A stretch of 64,000 nucleotides of DNA from positions 12,506 through 76,505 of the forward strand of contig JAEVYS010000051.1 of NCBI GenBank assembly GCA_023392635.1, read 5' to 3'. Position numbers and translations under genes: made by a program. Of this stretch, positions 25,122 through 33,297 are shown piece after piece (position 1 is the first letter of the stretch; every line of letters begins with the position of its first letter). The notes under the pieces were generated by a model that ran no database searches, had not been told where the DNA came from, and saw only the letters and a program-made list of their open reading frames with translations. Source of the stretch: Actinomycetes bacterium. Lineage in GTDB: Bacteria; Actinomycetota; Actinomycetes; Propionibacteriales; Propionibacteriaceae.

Positions 25122-26024
25122 ATGCCCACGCCCGAACCGACGATCGCCGACGTGCTCGCCTCCCGCGACCACGCCACGATGTCGTTCGAGTTCTTCCCGC
25201 CGAAGGACGACGCCGGGCAGGCGCAGCTGCTGGACGCGATCACCGGTCTCGACCCGCTGCACCCCGACTTCGTCTCGGTCACCTACGGGGCCAGCGGGTC
25301 GACGCGGGCACGGACGATCGACGCGACCCGCCTCATCCGGCGGCACACCAGCGCGCTCACCATGGGTCACCTCACCTGCGCCAGCCAGTCGGTGGCGGAG
25401 CTGCGCGGTGCGATCGACGCCTACGCCGAAGCGGGCATCACCCACATCCTCGCCGTTCGGGGCGATCCGCCGGGCGGACCTCGCGCTGCGTGGGAGCGCC
25501 ATCCGGACGGTCTCAACACCGCCACCGACCTCGTGCGGCTGGTCAAGCAGAGCGGCGACTTCTGCGTCGGGGTGGCGGCCTTTCCCGACGGCCATCCCGA
25601 GCACTTCGACGTCGACCTCGACGCCCGGATCCTCGCCGAGAAGGAGCAGGCCGGCGCCGAGTTCGCGATCACGCAGCTGTTCTTCGACGCCGACGCCTAC
25701 TTCCGGCTGGTGGAGCGGGCGCGCGCACACGGCTCACAGATCCCGATCATCGCCGGCATCATGCCGGTCACCAACGTCAGCCAGATCGAGCGGTTCGCCA
25801 CGTTCTCCGGCGCCGACCTGCCCCGCCCGGTCGTCGACCGGCTGCACGCCGTCGCCGACGATCCTGCGGCGGTCCGGCAGGTCGGCCTCGAGATCGCGGT
25901 CGAGCTGTGCGACCGGCTCCTCGCCGGCGGCGCGCCGGGGCTGCAGTTCTTCACCCAGAACCGTTCCCGGGCTACCGCAGAGATTCTCGCCAGGCTCCGG
26001 CAGATCGCCCCACATCGATCGTGA
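25122..26024 (+). CDS. metF: Methylenetetrahydrofolate reductase
   Basis: A 300-residue FAD-dependent TIM-barrel enzyme that reduces 5,10-methylene-THF to 5-methyl-THF for methionine synthesis. The N-terminal catalytic-Glu strand is SFEFFPPKDD, folate and flavin contacts lie in HLTCASQSV and HILAVRGDPP, and FAITQLFFDAD is the late strand motif. The family start is MPTPEPTIADVL at the ATG 25122, 7 nt after TACCCT. Its last 53 bp overlap the convergent helicase gene in coding sequence, so neither 3' end can vary freely. Confidence 0.92.
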   Translation: MPTPEPTIADVLASRDHATMSFEFFPPKDDAGQAQLLDAITGLDPLHPDFVSVTYGASGSTRARTIDATRLIRRHTSALTMGHLTCASQSVAELRGAIDAYAEAGITHILAVRGDPPGGPRAAWERHPDGLNTATDLVRLVKQSGDFCVGVAAFPDGHPEHFDVDLDARILAEKEQAGAEFAITQLFFDADAYFRLVERARAHGSQIPIIAGIMPVTNVSQIERFATFSGADLPRPVVDRLHAVADDPAAVRQVGLEIAVELCDRLLAGGAPGLQFFTQNRSRATAEILARLRQIAPHRS

Positions 26025-28158
26025 CCAGCCGCTGCGTGGGACGCGTCAACGCCACGTAGAGCACCCGGACGCCGCCCGGCGACTGCTGCACGATCTCGTC
26101 CGGGCCGACGACCACCACCGCGTCGTACTCCAGTCCCTTGGCGTTGAGCGGGCTCACGAAGCTGATCCGGCCACGGTCGCCGTTCGCGGACGGGAGGTCG
26201 GCGGCGGCGATCCCCGGCAGCCGTGACGGCGCCACGATGACGCCGATCGTGCCCTCGACGGCGTCGGTGAGCCGTGCCAGCACCTCGTCCAGGTCCTCGA
26301 CGATCGACTGCTCCGACGCGGTCCGCAGTTCCGGTTCCACCCCGGTGGAGCGGACGGCCACCGGCAGGTCGGCCCGGGGGAAGTCGCGGCGCACGACCTC
26401 GGCGGCCAGCTCGAACACCTCCGCCGGGCTGCGGTAGTTCGTCGACAGCCGGAACGTCCGGTTGGGGGCCGAGCCGATCAGCTCCTGCAGCGCCTTCTCC
26501 GACTCCGCCAGGTTCGGCCAGCTGCTCTGCGCAGGGTCGCCGACGATCGTCCAGCTCGCCTGGGAGCCGCGACGGCGCAGCATCCGCCACTGCATCGGGC
26601 TGATGTCCTGCGCCTCGTCCACCAGCAGGTGGGTGAAGGTGTCGTGCGGGTCGGCCTGCGGGTCGACCTCACGGACGTCCCGCAGCCAGTCCGCGGTGGT
26701 GACGAGCTCGGTCGTGTCGGTGCCCTCGCCCAGGAAGAGCAACGGGTCCTCCGCCTCCTCGGGCGTGATCGGCCCGAGCGCGGCGACCAGCTCGTCGAGC
26801 AGCGCCGTGTCCGCCACCGACCAGTCGTCGAAGCCGTAGGACGCGGCGAGCGCGGCCTGCTCGGCGCCGTCCAGAATGCCCTCTCCGACCCGCGCCACCA
26901 CCTGGGGGGACGCCAGCCGTCGCAGGACGTCGGTGGGCGTCAGGTCCGGCCACCACGCCTGCAGGAACATCCGGTAGAGCGCGGAGTCACTGACCAGCTC
27001 GGTCATCGTCTCCAGGTCCATCTCCAGTTCGGCCGGCAGCTGTTCGTACAAGGCGGCCATCACGGCTGCTTCTGCCGCGGGTCGTCCCGCGTTCGCCTTG
27101 GTGCGGGTGAGCACGTCGCGGCGGATGCGGCTCAGCGCGGCTGCGTCCAGGCTGAGCGGCTCGCCCTTCACCGTGACCCTCAGCGGCGGCTGGTCGGCAC
27201 CCGGGTCCAGCAGCGGCAGGTTCACCAGCCGCTTCAGCAGCGGCACCATGCGCAGGCTGCCCTTGATGGCCGCGGCCTCCGCGGCGTCGATCCGGGACGC
27301 GGTGAACCCCAGGGTGTCGACCGCCACCCCTCCGATCGGGCGCAGCGTCACCGAGTCCTCACCGAGCGAGGGCAGCACCCGCTCGATGTAGTCCATGAAC
27401 AGGCTGCTCGGGCCGACCACGAGGATGCCGCCGCGCTCGAACCGCCGCCGGTTGGAGTAGAGCAGGTACGCGGCGCGGTGCAGGGCCACCACCGTCTTGC
27501 CGGTGCCGGGGCCGCCGGCGATCACCGTGACGCCTTGGTGGTCGGCGCGGATGGCCTCGTCCTGTTCGGCCTGGATGGTGGCGACGATGTCGCGCATGCG
27601 CGGGCCCCTTGCCCGCTTGAGCGCGGCCATCAGCGCGCCGTCGCCGATGATGACGAGGTCGTCGCGGGCGTGGCTGTTGTCGAGCAGGTCGTCCTCGATG
27701 CCGACCACGATGTCGTTGCGGCACCTCAGCACGCGACGCCGCACCACGTCCATCGGGTCGGTGGGCGTGGCCCGGTAGAACGGCTCGGCGGCCCGGGCCC
27801 GCCAGTCGATCACGAGCGGCTCGTAGTCCGCGTCCCGCACCCCGATGCGTCCGATGTAGCGGATCTCCCCATCGGTGTGGTCCAGCCGGCCGAAGACCAG
27901 CCCCTCATGCTCGGCGTCGAGAATGGCCAGTCGCCGTGCCGCCTGGAACGCGAACGCATCACGTTCGAACAGGGCGGTGCCGTCCTCCTCCCGGACCCAG
28001 GTCTCCCGGTCCGACCGGTAGATGTCCTGGCCCTGCGACGCGACCTTGCGCGCCGATCGCGTCGCCTGCTCGAGGTGCTCGTAGACCAGATCGACATGCG
28101 CCTGTTCGATGGCCAACTCGCGCTCGAGCGCGGTCGGGGGTGTGCCAGCTGAATCCAC
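25972..28158 (-). CDS. HelD/HelR-type RNA polymerase recycling ATPase (UvrD-like superfamily 1)
   Basis: A 728-residue superfamily 1 ATPase. The N-terminal region (1-115) is helical and coiled, with ELAIEQAHVDLVYEHLEQA as in HelD proteins, where it reaches into RNA polymerase. GRIGVRDADYEPLVIDWRA is a family signature. Walker A is GGPGTGKTVVALHRA; Walker B is LLVDEAQDI; later helicase motifs include TNYRSPAEVF and VALTRPTQRL. HelD homologues release stalled RNA polymerase and, as HelR, can give rifamycin tolerance; that role here is inferred. The GTG at 28158 has AAGGA 7 nt upstream. The 3' end overlaps metF by 53 bp. Confidence 0.85.
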   Translation of the reverse strand: MDSAGTPPTALERELAIEQAHVDLVYEHLEQATRSARKVASQGQDIYRSDRETWVREEDGTALFERDAFAFQAARRLAILDAEHEGLVFGRLDHTDGEIRYIGRIGVRDADYEPLVIDWRARAAEPFYRATPTDPMDVVRRRVLRCRNDIVVGIEDDLLDNSHARDDLVIIGDGALMAALKRARGPRMRDIVATIQAEQDEAIRADHQGVTVIAGGPGTGKTVVALHRAAYLLYSNRRRFERGGILVVGPSSLFMDYIERVLPSLGEDSVTLRPIGGVAVDTLGFTASRIDAAEAAAIKGSLRMVPLLKRLVNLPLLDPGADQPPLRVTVKGEPLSLDAAALSRIRRDVLTRTKANAGRPAAEAAVMAALYEQLPAELEMDLETMTELVSDSALYRMFLQAWWPDLTPTDVLRRLASPQVVARVGEGILDGAEQAALAASYGFDDWSVADTALLDELVAALGPITPEEAEDPLLFLGEGTDTTELVTTADWLRDVREVDPQADPHDTFTHLLVDEAQDISPMQWRMLRRRGSQASWTIVGDPAQSSWPNLAESEKALQELIGSAPNRTFRLSTNYRSPAEVFELAAEVVRRDFPRADLPVAVRSTGVEPELRTASEQSIVEDLDEVLARLTDAVEGTIGVIVAPSRLPGIAAADLPSANGDRGRISFVSPLNAKGLEYDAVVVVGPDEIVQQSPGGVRVLYVALTRPTQRLVTIDVGRSAGAWRESLR

Positions 28159-28267
28159 GGAGGTGTCCTTCGCCAAAGGTGCGCGACGGACAAGTCTAGT
28201 CGTGCCGGGAAGCACGCGCCGGGCGCCGAGACCACCGATGGGAGATCCGCCCCTCCCGGGTCCCCGA

Positions 28268-29170
28268 TCAGGGGACGAGGACGATCTTCCCGGCGGCGTG
28301 GCGTTGCGCGATCAGCTCGTGCGCCGCCGCCGCCTCCTCCAGCGGGAACGACCGTGCCACGCGCACCCCGAAGCGCCCGGACGCAGCCAGCTCCCCGATC
28401 CGTGCCAGTGCGGCAGTGGCGTCACCGCCACCGCCGGTGAACCGGGCGCCGCGGTCGGCGGCGGCGTAGTTCGCGATGGTCGCGATCTGGTCGGGGGAGT
28501 CCACCAGCCCCAGCAGGTCGTCGAGCTGGCTGCCGGCGGTGTCGAACACGGCGTCGACGCCCGTCCCCGTCACCGCGCGCACGCGATCCACGAGCCCTTC
28601 ACCGTAGGTCACCGGCTCCGCGCCCAGCTGCCTGAGCCAGGCGTGGTTGACCGCGCTGGCCGTCGCGATGACCCGCAGTCCCGCCTGCCGTGCCAGCTGG
28701 ACGAGCGCCTGGCCGACGCTGCCGGCCGCGCCGTGGACGAGGACGACCTGTCCCTGGTCGAGGGGGAGTGTCGCCAGCAGCCGGCTCGCCGTCTCGCCCG
28801 CCACGGGCAGGGCGGCCGCGTCCTCGAACGAGAGGCCCGGCGGCTTCGGCGCCCAGGCCCGCAGCACCGCGTACTCGGCGTAGGTGGACGAACCGAGGCC
28901 GAACACCTCGCCGCCGGCGCTCACGCCGGTGACGCCGGCCCCGACCTGGTCCACGACACCGGCCGCCTCCAGCCCGGGGACGACGGGACCCCGCTCGGGT
29001 GCCGCGGCACCCCTGGCCATCATCCCGGAGCGCACCTTGTGGTCGAACGGGTTCACCCCCGCCGCCCGCACGCGGATCCGCACCTGGCCCGGGCCCGCCT
29101 GCGGCTCGGGCAGGTCCGTCTCGTGCAACACCTCAGGGCCGCCGTACTCGCTGAACACCACTGCTCGCAT
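28268..29170 (-). CDS. NADP-dependent quinone oxidoreductase-like MDR protein
   Basis: A 300-residue zinc-independent medium-chain dehydrogenase/reductase of the zeta-crystallin/QOR type. The start MRAVVFSEYGGPEVL, the GroES-like segment VRAAGVNPFDHKVRSGMM and the nucleotide-binding motif VLVHGAAGSVGQALVQLA are typical. The catalytic zinc Cys residues of alcohol dehydrogenases are absent. It probably reduces quinones or enones with NADPH. The ATG at 29170 gives the family N-terminus. It is divergent from the infA operon and 110 bp away from the helicase start. Confidence 0.88.
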   Translation of the reverse strand: MRAVVFSEYGGPEVLHETDLPEPQAGPGQVRIRVRAAGVNPFDHKVRSGMMARGAAAPERGPVVPGLEAAGVVDQVGAGVTGVSAGGEVFGLGSSTYAEYAVLRAWAPKPPGLSFEDAAALPVAGETASRLLATLPLDQGQVVLVHGAAGSVGQALVQLARQAGLRVIATASAVNHAWLRQLGAEPVTYGEGLVDRVRAVTGTGVDAVFDTAGSQLDDLLGLVDSPDQIATIANYAAADRGARFTGGGGDATAALARIGELAASGRFGVRVARSFPLEEAAAAHELIAQRHAAGKIVLVP

Positions 29171-29249
29171 ACGACGCGTAACCTTCCCTTCGACGGACTC
29201 ATTCCGCCGGGGGCGTACGGACCCGCTGCTGTCGGCGCGCGGGCCCGAT

Positions 29250-29279
29250 TTGGGCGGGTAACCGGGCGTGAAGTAGTCT
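29250..29279 (+). promoter_or_regulatory. Promoter of the infA-rpmJ operon
   Basis: TTGGGC (29250-29255), an 18-bp spacer and TAGTCT (29274-29279) lie about 65 bp before the infA ATG. A transcription start near 29286 would give a leader of roughly 57 nt with a GGGAG ribosome binding site. It lies in the gap divergent to the QOR-like gene. Confidence 0.55.
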
Positions 29280-29342
29280 TGACCCTTGCATGACCTGTGC
29301 CTGCGCAGGCGTGCGTCCACAACCACTCAACGATTGGGAGTA

Positions 29343-29564
29343 ATGGCGAAGAAGGAAGGCGCCCTCGAACTCGAGGGAACCGTCGTCGAAGCCCTGCCCA
29401 ACGCCATGTTCCGCGTGGAGCTGGCCAACGGGCACAAGGTTCTGGCGACCATCAGCGGCAAGATGCGGCAGCACTACATCCGCATCATTCCGGCCGACCG
29501 GGTGGTCGTGGAGCTGTCCCCCTATGACCTGAGCCGCGGACGCATCGTCTTCCGGCACCGGTGA
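29343..29564 (+). CDS. infA: Translation initiation factor IF-1
   Basis: A 73-residue OB-fold protein that binds the ribosomal A site during initiation. The sequence begins MAKKEGALELEGTVVEALPN and ends SRGRIVFRHR, both canonical, with the central MFRVELANGHKVLA and SGKMRQHYIRI segments. The ATG at 29343 follows GGGAG by 3 nt. The frame is open upstream but without homology. It heads the infA-rpmJ-rpsM-rpsK-rpsD-rpoA-rplQ cluster, in the standard bacterial order. Confidence 0.97.
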   Translation: MAKKEGALELEGTVVEALPNAMFRVELANGHKVLATISGKMRQHYIRIIPADRVVVELSPYDLSRGRIVFRHR

Positions 29565-29642
29565 GCAAGACCCGCTAGAAATCCACCACCAGTCCGAACC
29601 ACAGGGCATCCCTGTGCTCGGCGATGATCGAGGAGTTGCTCG

Positions 29643-29756
29643 ATGAAGGTCCAGCCGAGCGTCAAGAGGATCTGCGACAAGTGCAAGGTGATCCGCCGGC
29701 ACGGTCGCGTGATGGTGATCTGCGACAACCCGCGCCACAAGCAGCGCCAGGGCTGA
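29643..29756 (+). CDS. rpmJ: 50S ribosomal protein L36
   Basis: A 37-residue ribosomal protein. The sequence starts MKVQPSVKRICDKCKVIRRH and keeps the zinc ribbon: Cys 11, Cys 14, Cys 27 and His 32. It is therefore the zinc-binding form. A GAGGAG ribosome binding site precedes the ATG. It lies 78 bp after infA, which is the usual neighbour. Confidence 0.96.
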   Translation: MKVQPSVKRICDKCKVIRRHGRVMVICDNPRHKQRQG

Positions 29757-29987
29757 GCGAGGAGCTCGTCCAAGGCCCCGCCAAGCGCGGGACGCGGAAC
29801 ACCCGGCCCTCACCGGCCACCCACAACTGAATAACCACACCAACGTGATAGCAACACCGCCGGCCAACGGCGGTGACCACCCCCGGACGAAGGCCGGGGC
29901 CCATGCCAGGCGGCAAGGGGACGCATCACGCCAGACACCTTCGCGAGTCGGTCCGCCGGCTCGACAGCATTGAAAGGTAACCGCCTG
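29757..29987 (+). promoter_or_regulatory. Leader between rpmJ and rpsM with two hairpins
   Basis: This 231-bp gap holds no gene. A perfect 8-bp stem (CACCGCCG 29855-29862 with CGGCGGTG 29868-29875) and a 6-bp stem (CCCCGG 29881-29886 with CCGGGG 29894-29899) stand in the middle. They could end the infA-rpmJ transcript, or serve as the leader of the rpsM-rpoA unit that ribosomal protein S4 controls in other bacteria. No convincing -35/-10 pair was found. Confidence 0.4.
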
Positions 29988-30362
29988 ATGGCACGCCTCA
30001 TCGGGGTCGATCTGCCGCGCGAGAAGCGGCTCGAGATCGCCCTCACCTACATTTTCGGCATCGGCCGTACCCGCGCCAAGGAAACCCTGGCGGCCACTGG
30101 CATCAGTGGCGACCTCCGTGTCCACCAACTCACCGACGAGCACCTGGTCGCCCTGCGCGACCACATCGAGGCCAACTACGAGACCGAGGGTGACCTCCGT
30201 CGCTCGGTGGCTGCAGACATCCGTCGCAAGATCGAGATCGGCTCCTACCAGGGCCGTCGTCATCGCATGGGCCTTCCGGTCCGCGGTCAGCGCACCCGGA
30301 CCAACGCCCGCACCCGCAAGGGCAAGAAGAAGGCTGTCGCCGGTAAGAAGAAGGCCCGCTGA
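29988..30362 (+). CDS. rpsM: 30S ribosomal protein S13
   Basis: A 124-residue head protein of the small subunit, contacting tRNA and the inter-subunit bridge. MARLIGVDLPREKRLEIALT, FGIGRTRAKETL, GLPVRGQRTRTNARTRKGKKK and a Lys-rich tail are all canonical. The start is ATG 29988, preceded by GAAAGG. It is followed 40 bp later by rpsK in the usual alpha-operon order. Confidence 0.97.
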   Translation: MARLIGVDLPREKRLEIALTYIFGIGRTRAKETLAATGISGDLRVHQLTDEHLVALRDHIEANYETEGDLRRSVAADIRRKIEIGSYQGRRHRMGLPVRGQRTRTNARTRKGKKKAVAGKKKAR

Positions 30363-30402
30363 TAGCGGCCGCTGAGACACTGAGAATCCAGGAGTAACTG
30401 AA

Positions 30403-30819
30403 TTGGCTACTGCAGGCCGCACCGCGAGCCAGAAGGCCGCGAAAACCAAGCTTCGCCGCAAGGAGAAGAAGAACGTCGTCGCCGGTCAGGCGCACATCAA
30501 GAGCACGTTCAACAACACGATCATCTCGATCACCGATCCCACCGGTGCCGTGATCTCATGGGCCTCCGCCGGCACCGTCGGCTTCAAGGGCTCCCGCAAG
30601 TCCACCCCGTTCGCCGCGCAGATGGCCGCTGAGGCCGCGGGTCGCCGCGCCATGGAGCACGGCATGAAGCGCGTGGACGTCTTCGTCAAGGGTCCCGGCT
30701 CCGGCCGCGAGACCGCGATCCGTTCCCTCGGCGCCGTGGGTCTGGAGATCGGCCCGATCTCCGACGTCACCCCGGTTCCGCACAACGGTTGCCGTCCGCC
30801 GAAGCGCCGTCGCGTCTAG
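30403..30819 (+). CDS. rpsK: 30S ribosomal protein S11 (TTG start)
   Basis: A 138-residue platform protein of the small subunit. AHIKSTFNNTIISITDP, SAGTVGFKGSRKSTPFAAQ, VKGPGSGRETAIRSL and the C-terminal PHNGCRPPKRRRV are family signatures. The start codon is TTG at 30403, 8 nt after AGGAG, with no ATG or GTG in frame near it. A weak start codon in such a highly expressed gene is unusual. rpsD follows 25 bp downstream. Confidence 0.96.
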   Translation: MATAGRTASQKAAKTKLRRKEKKNVVAGQAHIKSTFNNTIISITDPTGAVISWASAGTVGFKGSRKSTPFAAQMAAEAAGRRAMEHGMKRVDVFVKGPGSGRETAIRSLGAVGLEIGPISDVTPVPHNGCRPPKRRRV

Positions 30820-30844
30820 TCCCGAGCCGAAGAGGAGAGAAACC

Positions 30845-31450
30845 ATGGCCCGTTACACCGGCCCCATCACCAAGAAGTCCCGCCGGCTCGGCACCGACCT
30901 GGTGGGCAACGACAAGGCGTTCGAGCACCGTCCCTACCCGCCGGGTATGCACGGCCGCGGCCGCACCAAGGAGAGCGAGTACCTGCTGCAGCTCAAGGAG
31001 AAGCAGAAGGCCCGCTACGCCTACGGCGTGCTCGAGAAGCAGTTCCGTCGCTACTACGAAGAGGCCAACCGGCTCGCCGGCAAGACCGGTGACAACCTGC
31101 TGATCATCCTCGAGTCGCGTCTGGACAACGTGGTTTACCGGGCTGGCCTGGCCAGCACCCGTCGCCAGGCCCGCCAGCTCGTCGTCCACGGCCACTTCAC
31201 CGTGAACGGCAAGAAGGTCAACGTGCCCAGCTACCGGGTCAGCGCCTACGACGTCATCGACGTCAAGGCCAAGTCGATGAACCTGTACCCGCTGGTCGTG
31301 GCCCGCGAGACCTTCAACGAGAAGGTCGTTCCGGGCTGGCTGACCGTGCGTCCGAACAAGGGCCGGATCCTGGTTCACCAGCTCCCGGTCCGCGAGCAGA
31401 TCACGATCGACGTCACCGAGCAGCTGATCGTCGAGCTCTACTCCAAGTGA
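30845..31450 (+). CDS. rpsD: 30S ribosomal protein S4 (zinc-free form)
   Basis: A 201-residue primary rRNA-binding protein that nucleates 30S assembly and, in other bacteria, represses its own operon. The N-terminus MARYTGPITKKSRRLGTDL lacks the Cys residues of the zinc-binding form. The S4 RNA-binding domain is LESRLDNVVYRAGLASTRRQARQLVVHGH. A good AGGAGAG site precedes the ATG. Two hairpins separate it from rpoA. Confidence 0.97.
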   Translation: MARYTGPITKKSRRLGTDLVGNDKAFEHRPYPPGMHGRGRTKESEYLLQLKEKQKARYAYGVLEKQFRRYYEEANRLAGKTGDNLLIILESRLDNVVYRAGLASTRRQARQLVVHGHFTVNGKKVNVPSYRVSAYDVIDVKAKSMNLYPLVVARETFNEKVVPGWLTVRPNKGRILVHQLPVREQITIDVTEQLIVELYSK

Positions 31451-31456
31451 GTCCTG

Positions 31457-31530
31457 GTTCTCCTCCTCGTCCGATCCGGGCGGGGAGGAGAACTGGCGTA
31501 AGAAACCGTCCCGGGCAGGGAGCCCGGGAC
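31457..31530 (+). terminator. Two consecutive hairpins between rpsD and rpoA
   Basis: The first is a 10-bp stem GTTCTCCTCC (31457-31466) with GGAGGAGAAC (31484-31493). The second is a perfect 9-bp stem GTCCCGGGC (31508-31516) with GCCCGGGAC (31522-31530). Neither has a T tract. They may attenuate or mark processing between ribosomal protein and polymerase subunit expression; a CATATA-like box follows before rpoA. Confidence 0.45.
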
Positions 31531-31578
31531 AACTGATCACCGTCATATAGCGGGCGGTGGAGAGGAAGAACACCAAGA

Positions 31579-32583
31579 ATGCTCATCGCACAGCGTCCGA
31601 TCCTTACCGAAGAGGTCGTCGACGAGCTCCGCTCCCGGTTCGTCATCGAGCCCCTCGAGCCGGGCTTCGGCTACACCCTCGGCAACTCGATGCGCCGCAC
31701 CCTGCTGTCCTCCATTCCGGGCGCCGCGGTCACCAGCATCAAGATCGAGGGCAACCAGCACGAGTTCTCCACCCTTCCGGGTGTCGTGGAGGACGTCACC
31801 GAGATCATCCTCAACCTGAAGTCGCTGGTGCTGTCCTCCGAGGAGGACGAGCCGGTGGTCATGTACCTGCGCAAGTCCGGCGCCGGCGCGGTCACCGCTG
31901 CCGACATCGCGCCCCCGGCCGGCGTCGAGGTGCACAACCCCGAGCTGCACATCGCCACCCTGAACGAGACCGGCAAGATCGAGATGGAGCTGGTCGTCGA
32001 GCGTGGACGTGGCTACGTCTCCGCCGTCCAGAACAAGAACCCGGACGCAGAGATCGGCCGCATCCCCGTCGACTCCGTGTACTCCCCGGTGCTCAAGGTG
32101 ACCTACAAGGTCGAGGCCACCCGCGTCGAGCAGCGCACCGACTTCGACAAGCTGATCGTGGACGTGGAGACCAAGGCCTCCATCAAGCCTCGTGACGCCA
32201 TGGCTTCGGCGGGCAAGACCCTGGTCGAGCTCTTCGGCCTGGCTCGTGAGCTGAACGTCGACGCCGAGGGCATCGAGATCGGCCCGTCCCCGGTGGACGA
32301 GCAGCTCGCCGCAGACCTGGCCCTGCCGGTCGAGGAGCTCAAGCTGACCATGCGCAGCTACAACTGCCTCAAACGCGAGGGCATCCACACCGTCAGCGAG
32401 CTGGTCTCCCGCTCCGAGCAGGACCTGCTCGACATCCGCAACTTCGGCTCCAAGTCGATCGAGGAAGTCAAGCTGCGCCTGCACGAGATGGGCCTGTCCC
32501 TGAAGGACAGCTCCCCGGGCTTCGACCCGCTGAGCGCCCTCACCAACTACGACACGGACGTCGACTACGACGACTCGTACTGA
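31579..32583 (+). CDS. rpoA: DNA-directed RNA polymerase subunit alpha
   Basis: A 334-residue subunit forming the dimer on which RNA polymerase assembles. The N-terminal domain contains FVIEPLEPGFGYTLGNSMRRTLLSSIPG, the dimer-interface helix. A linker around residue 230 leads to the C-terminal domain with LKREGIHTVSELVSRSEQDLLDIRNFGSKSIEEVK, which binds UP elements and activators. The start follows a GAGAGGAAG site. It is placed between rpsD and rplQ as in most bacteria. Confidence 0.98.
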   Translation: MLIAQRPILTEEVVDELRSRFVIEPLEPGFGYTLGNSMRRTLLSSIPGAAVTSIKIEGNQHEFSTLPGVVEDVTEIILNLKSLVLSSEEDEPVVMYLRKSGAGAVTAADIAPPAGVEVHNPELHIATLNETGKIEMELVVERGRGYVSAVQNKNPDAEIGRIPVDSVYSPVLKVTYKVEATRVEQRTDFDKLIVDVETKASIKPRDAMASAGKTLVELFGLARELNVDAEGIEIGPSPVDEQLAADLALPVEELKLTMRSYNCLKREGIHTVSELVSRSEQDLLDIRNFGSKSIEEVKLRLHEMGLSLKDSSPGFDPLSALTNYDTDVDYDDSY

Positions 32584-32611
32584 TCCACAGCCATACAGGA
32601 GATAGCGAACA

Positions 32612-33238
32612 ATGCCCCAGCCGACCAAGGGCCCCCGCTTCGGGGGTAGCCCGGCCCACCAGAGGATCATCCTGGCCAACCTGGCCACCCAGCTGTTCCA
32701 GCATGGCAAGATCACGACGACCGAGGCCAAGGCCAAGCGCGTCCAGCCGCTGGCCGACCGGCTGATCAGCAAGGCCAAGCGCGGTGACCTGCACAACCGC
32801 CGCCTGGTCCTGCAGACCGTCACCGACAAGGGTGTCGTGCACGCCCTGTTCACCGAGATCGCCCCGAAGCTCGCCGAGCGCGAGGGTGGCTACACCCGGA
32901 TCACCAAGATCGGGCCGCGCAAGGGCGACAACGCCCCCATGGCCGTGATCGAGATCGTGACCGAGACGGTGGAGGAGTCGCGCAAGGCGAAGGCCAAGGC
33001 CGCTCCGAAGAAGGCCGAGCCGGCCAAGGCCGACACCAAGAAGGCCGCACCGAAGAAGGCCGCAGCGAAGAAGGCGGACGAGAAGGTCGCCGACGCCGCT
33101 GAGGAGCCGAGCGTGGCTCCCGCCTCCGACGAGCCGGTCGAGGCTCCGGTCGAGGCCCCCGCTGTCGAGGCGGAGCCGGCCCAGGCCGACGCCGACACCG
33201 AGGGTGCCGAGCAGGCGGGCGAGGACGCCAAGGCCTGA
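32612..33238 (+). CDS. rplQ: 50S ribosomal protein L17 with long Lys/Ala/Glu C-terminal extension
   Basis: The first 120 residues are canonical L17: MPQPTKGPRFGGSPAHQRIIL, ITTTEAKAKRVQPLADRLIS and TRITKIGPRKGDNAPMAVIE. A disordered tail of about 85 residues follows, first basic (repeats of KKAAPKKA type), then acidic (EAPVEAPAVEAEPAQADAD). Actinobacterial L17 proteins often carry such tails, whose use is unknown. The ATG has GGAG upstream. A strong hairpin closes the operon. Confidence 0.96.
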   Translation: MPQPTKGPRFGGSPAHQRIILANLATQLFQHGKITTTEAKAKRVQPLADRLISKAKRGDLHNRRLVLQTVTDKGVVHALFTEIAPKLAEREGGYTRITKIGPRKGDNAPMAVIEIVTETVEESRKAKAKAAPKKAEPAKADTKKAAPKKAAAKKADEKVADAAEEPSVAPASDEPVEAPVEAPAVEAEPAQADADTEGAEQAGEDAKA

Positions 33239-33251
33239 GCAGTCCAACGGC

Positions 33252-33284
33252 GAACCGCCCGCTCCCTCAGGGGGCGGGCGGTTC
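33252..33284. terminator. Terminator hairpin after rplQ
   Basis: GAACCGCCCGC (33252-33262) pairs perfectly with GCGGGCGGTTC (33274-33284), an 11-bp stem with a small CCC/GGG pairing in the loop. It lies 13 bp after the rplQ stop and 13 bp before the end of the convergent SDR gene, so it can act in both directions. Confidence 0.78.
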
Positions 33285-33297
33285 TGCGTTCGCCCGG

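Noticed and set aside
26629..28152. Open frame of 507 codons on the plus strand opposite the HelD-type ATPase
   Set aside because: No family features; His/Gly/Arg-rich antisense composition.
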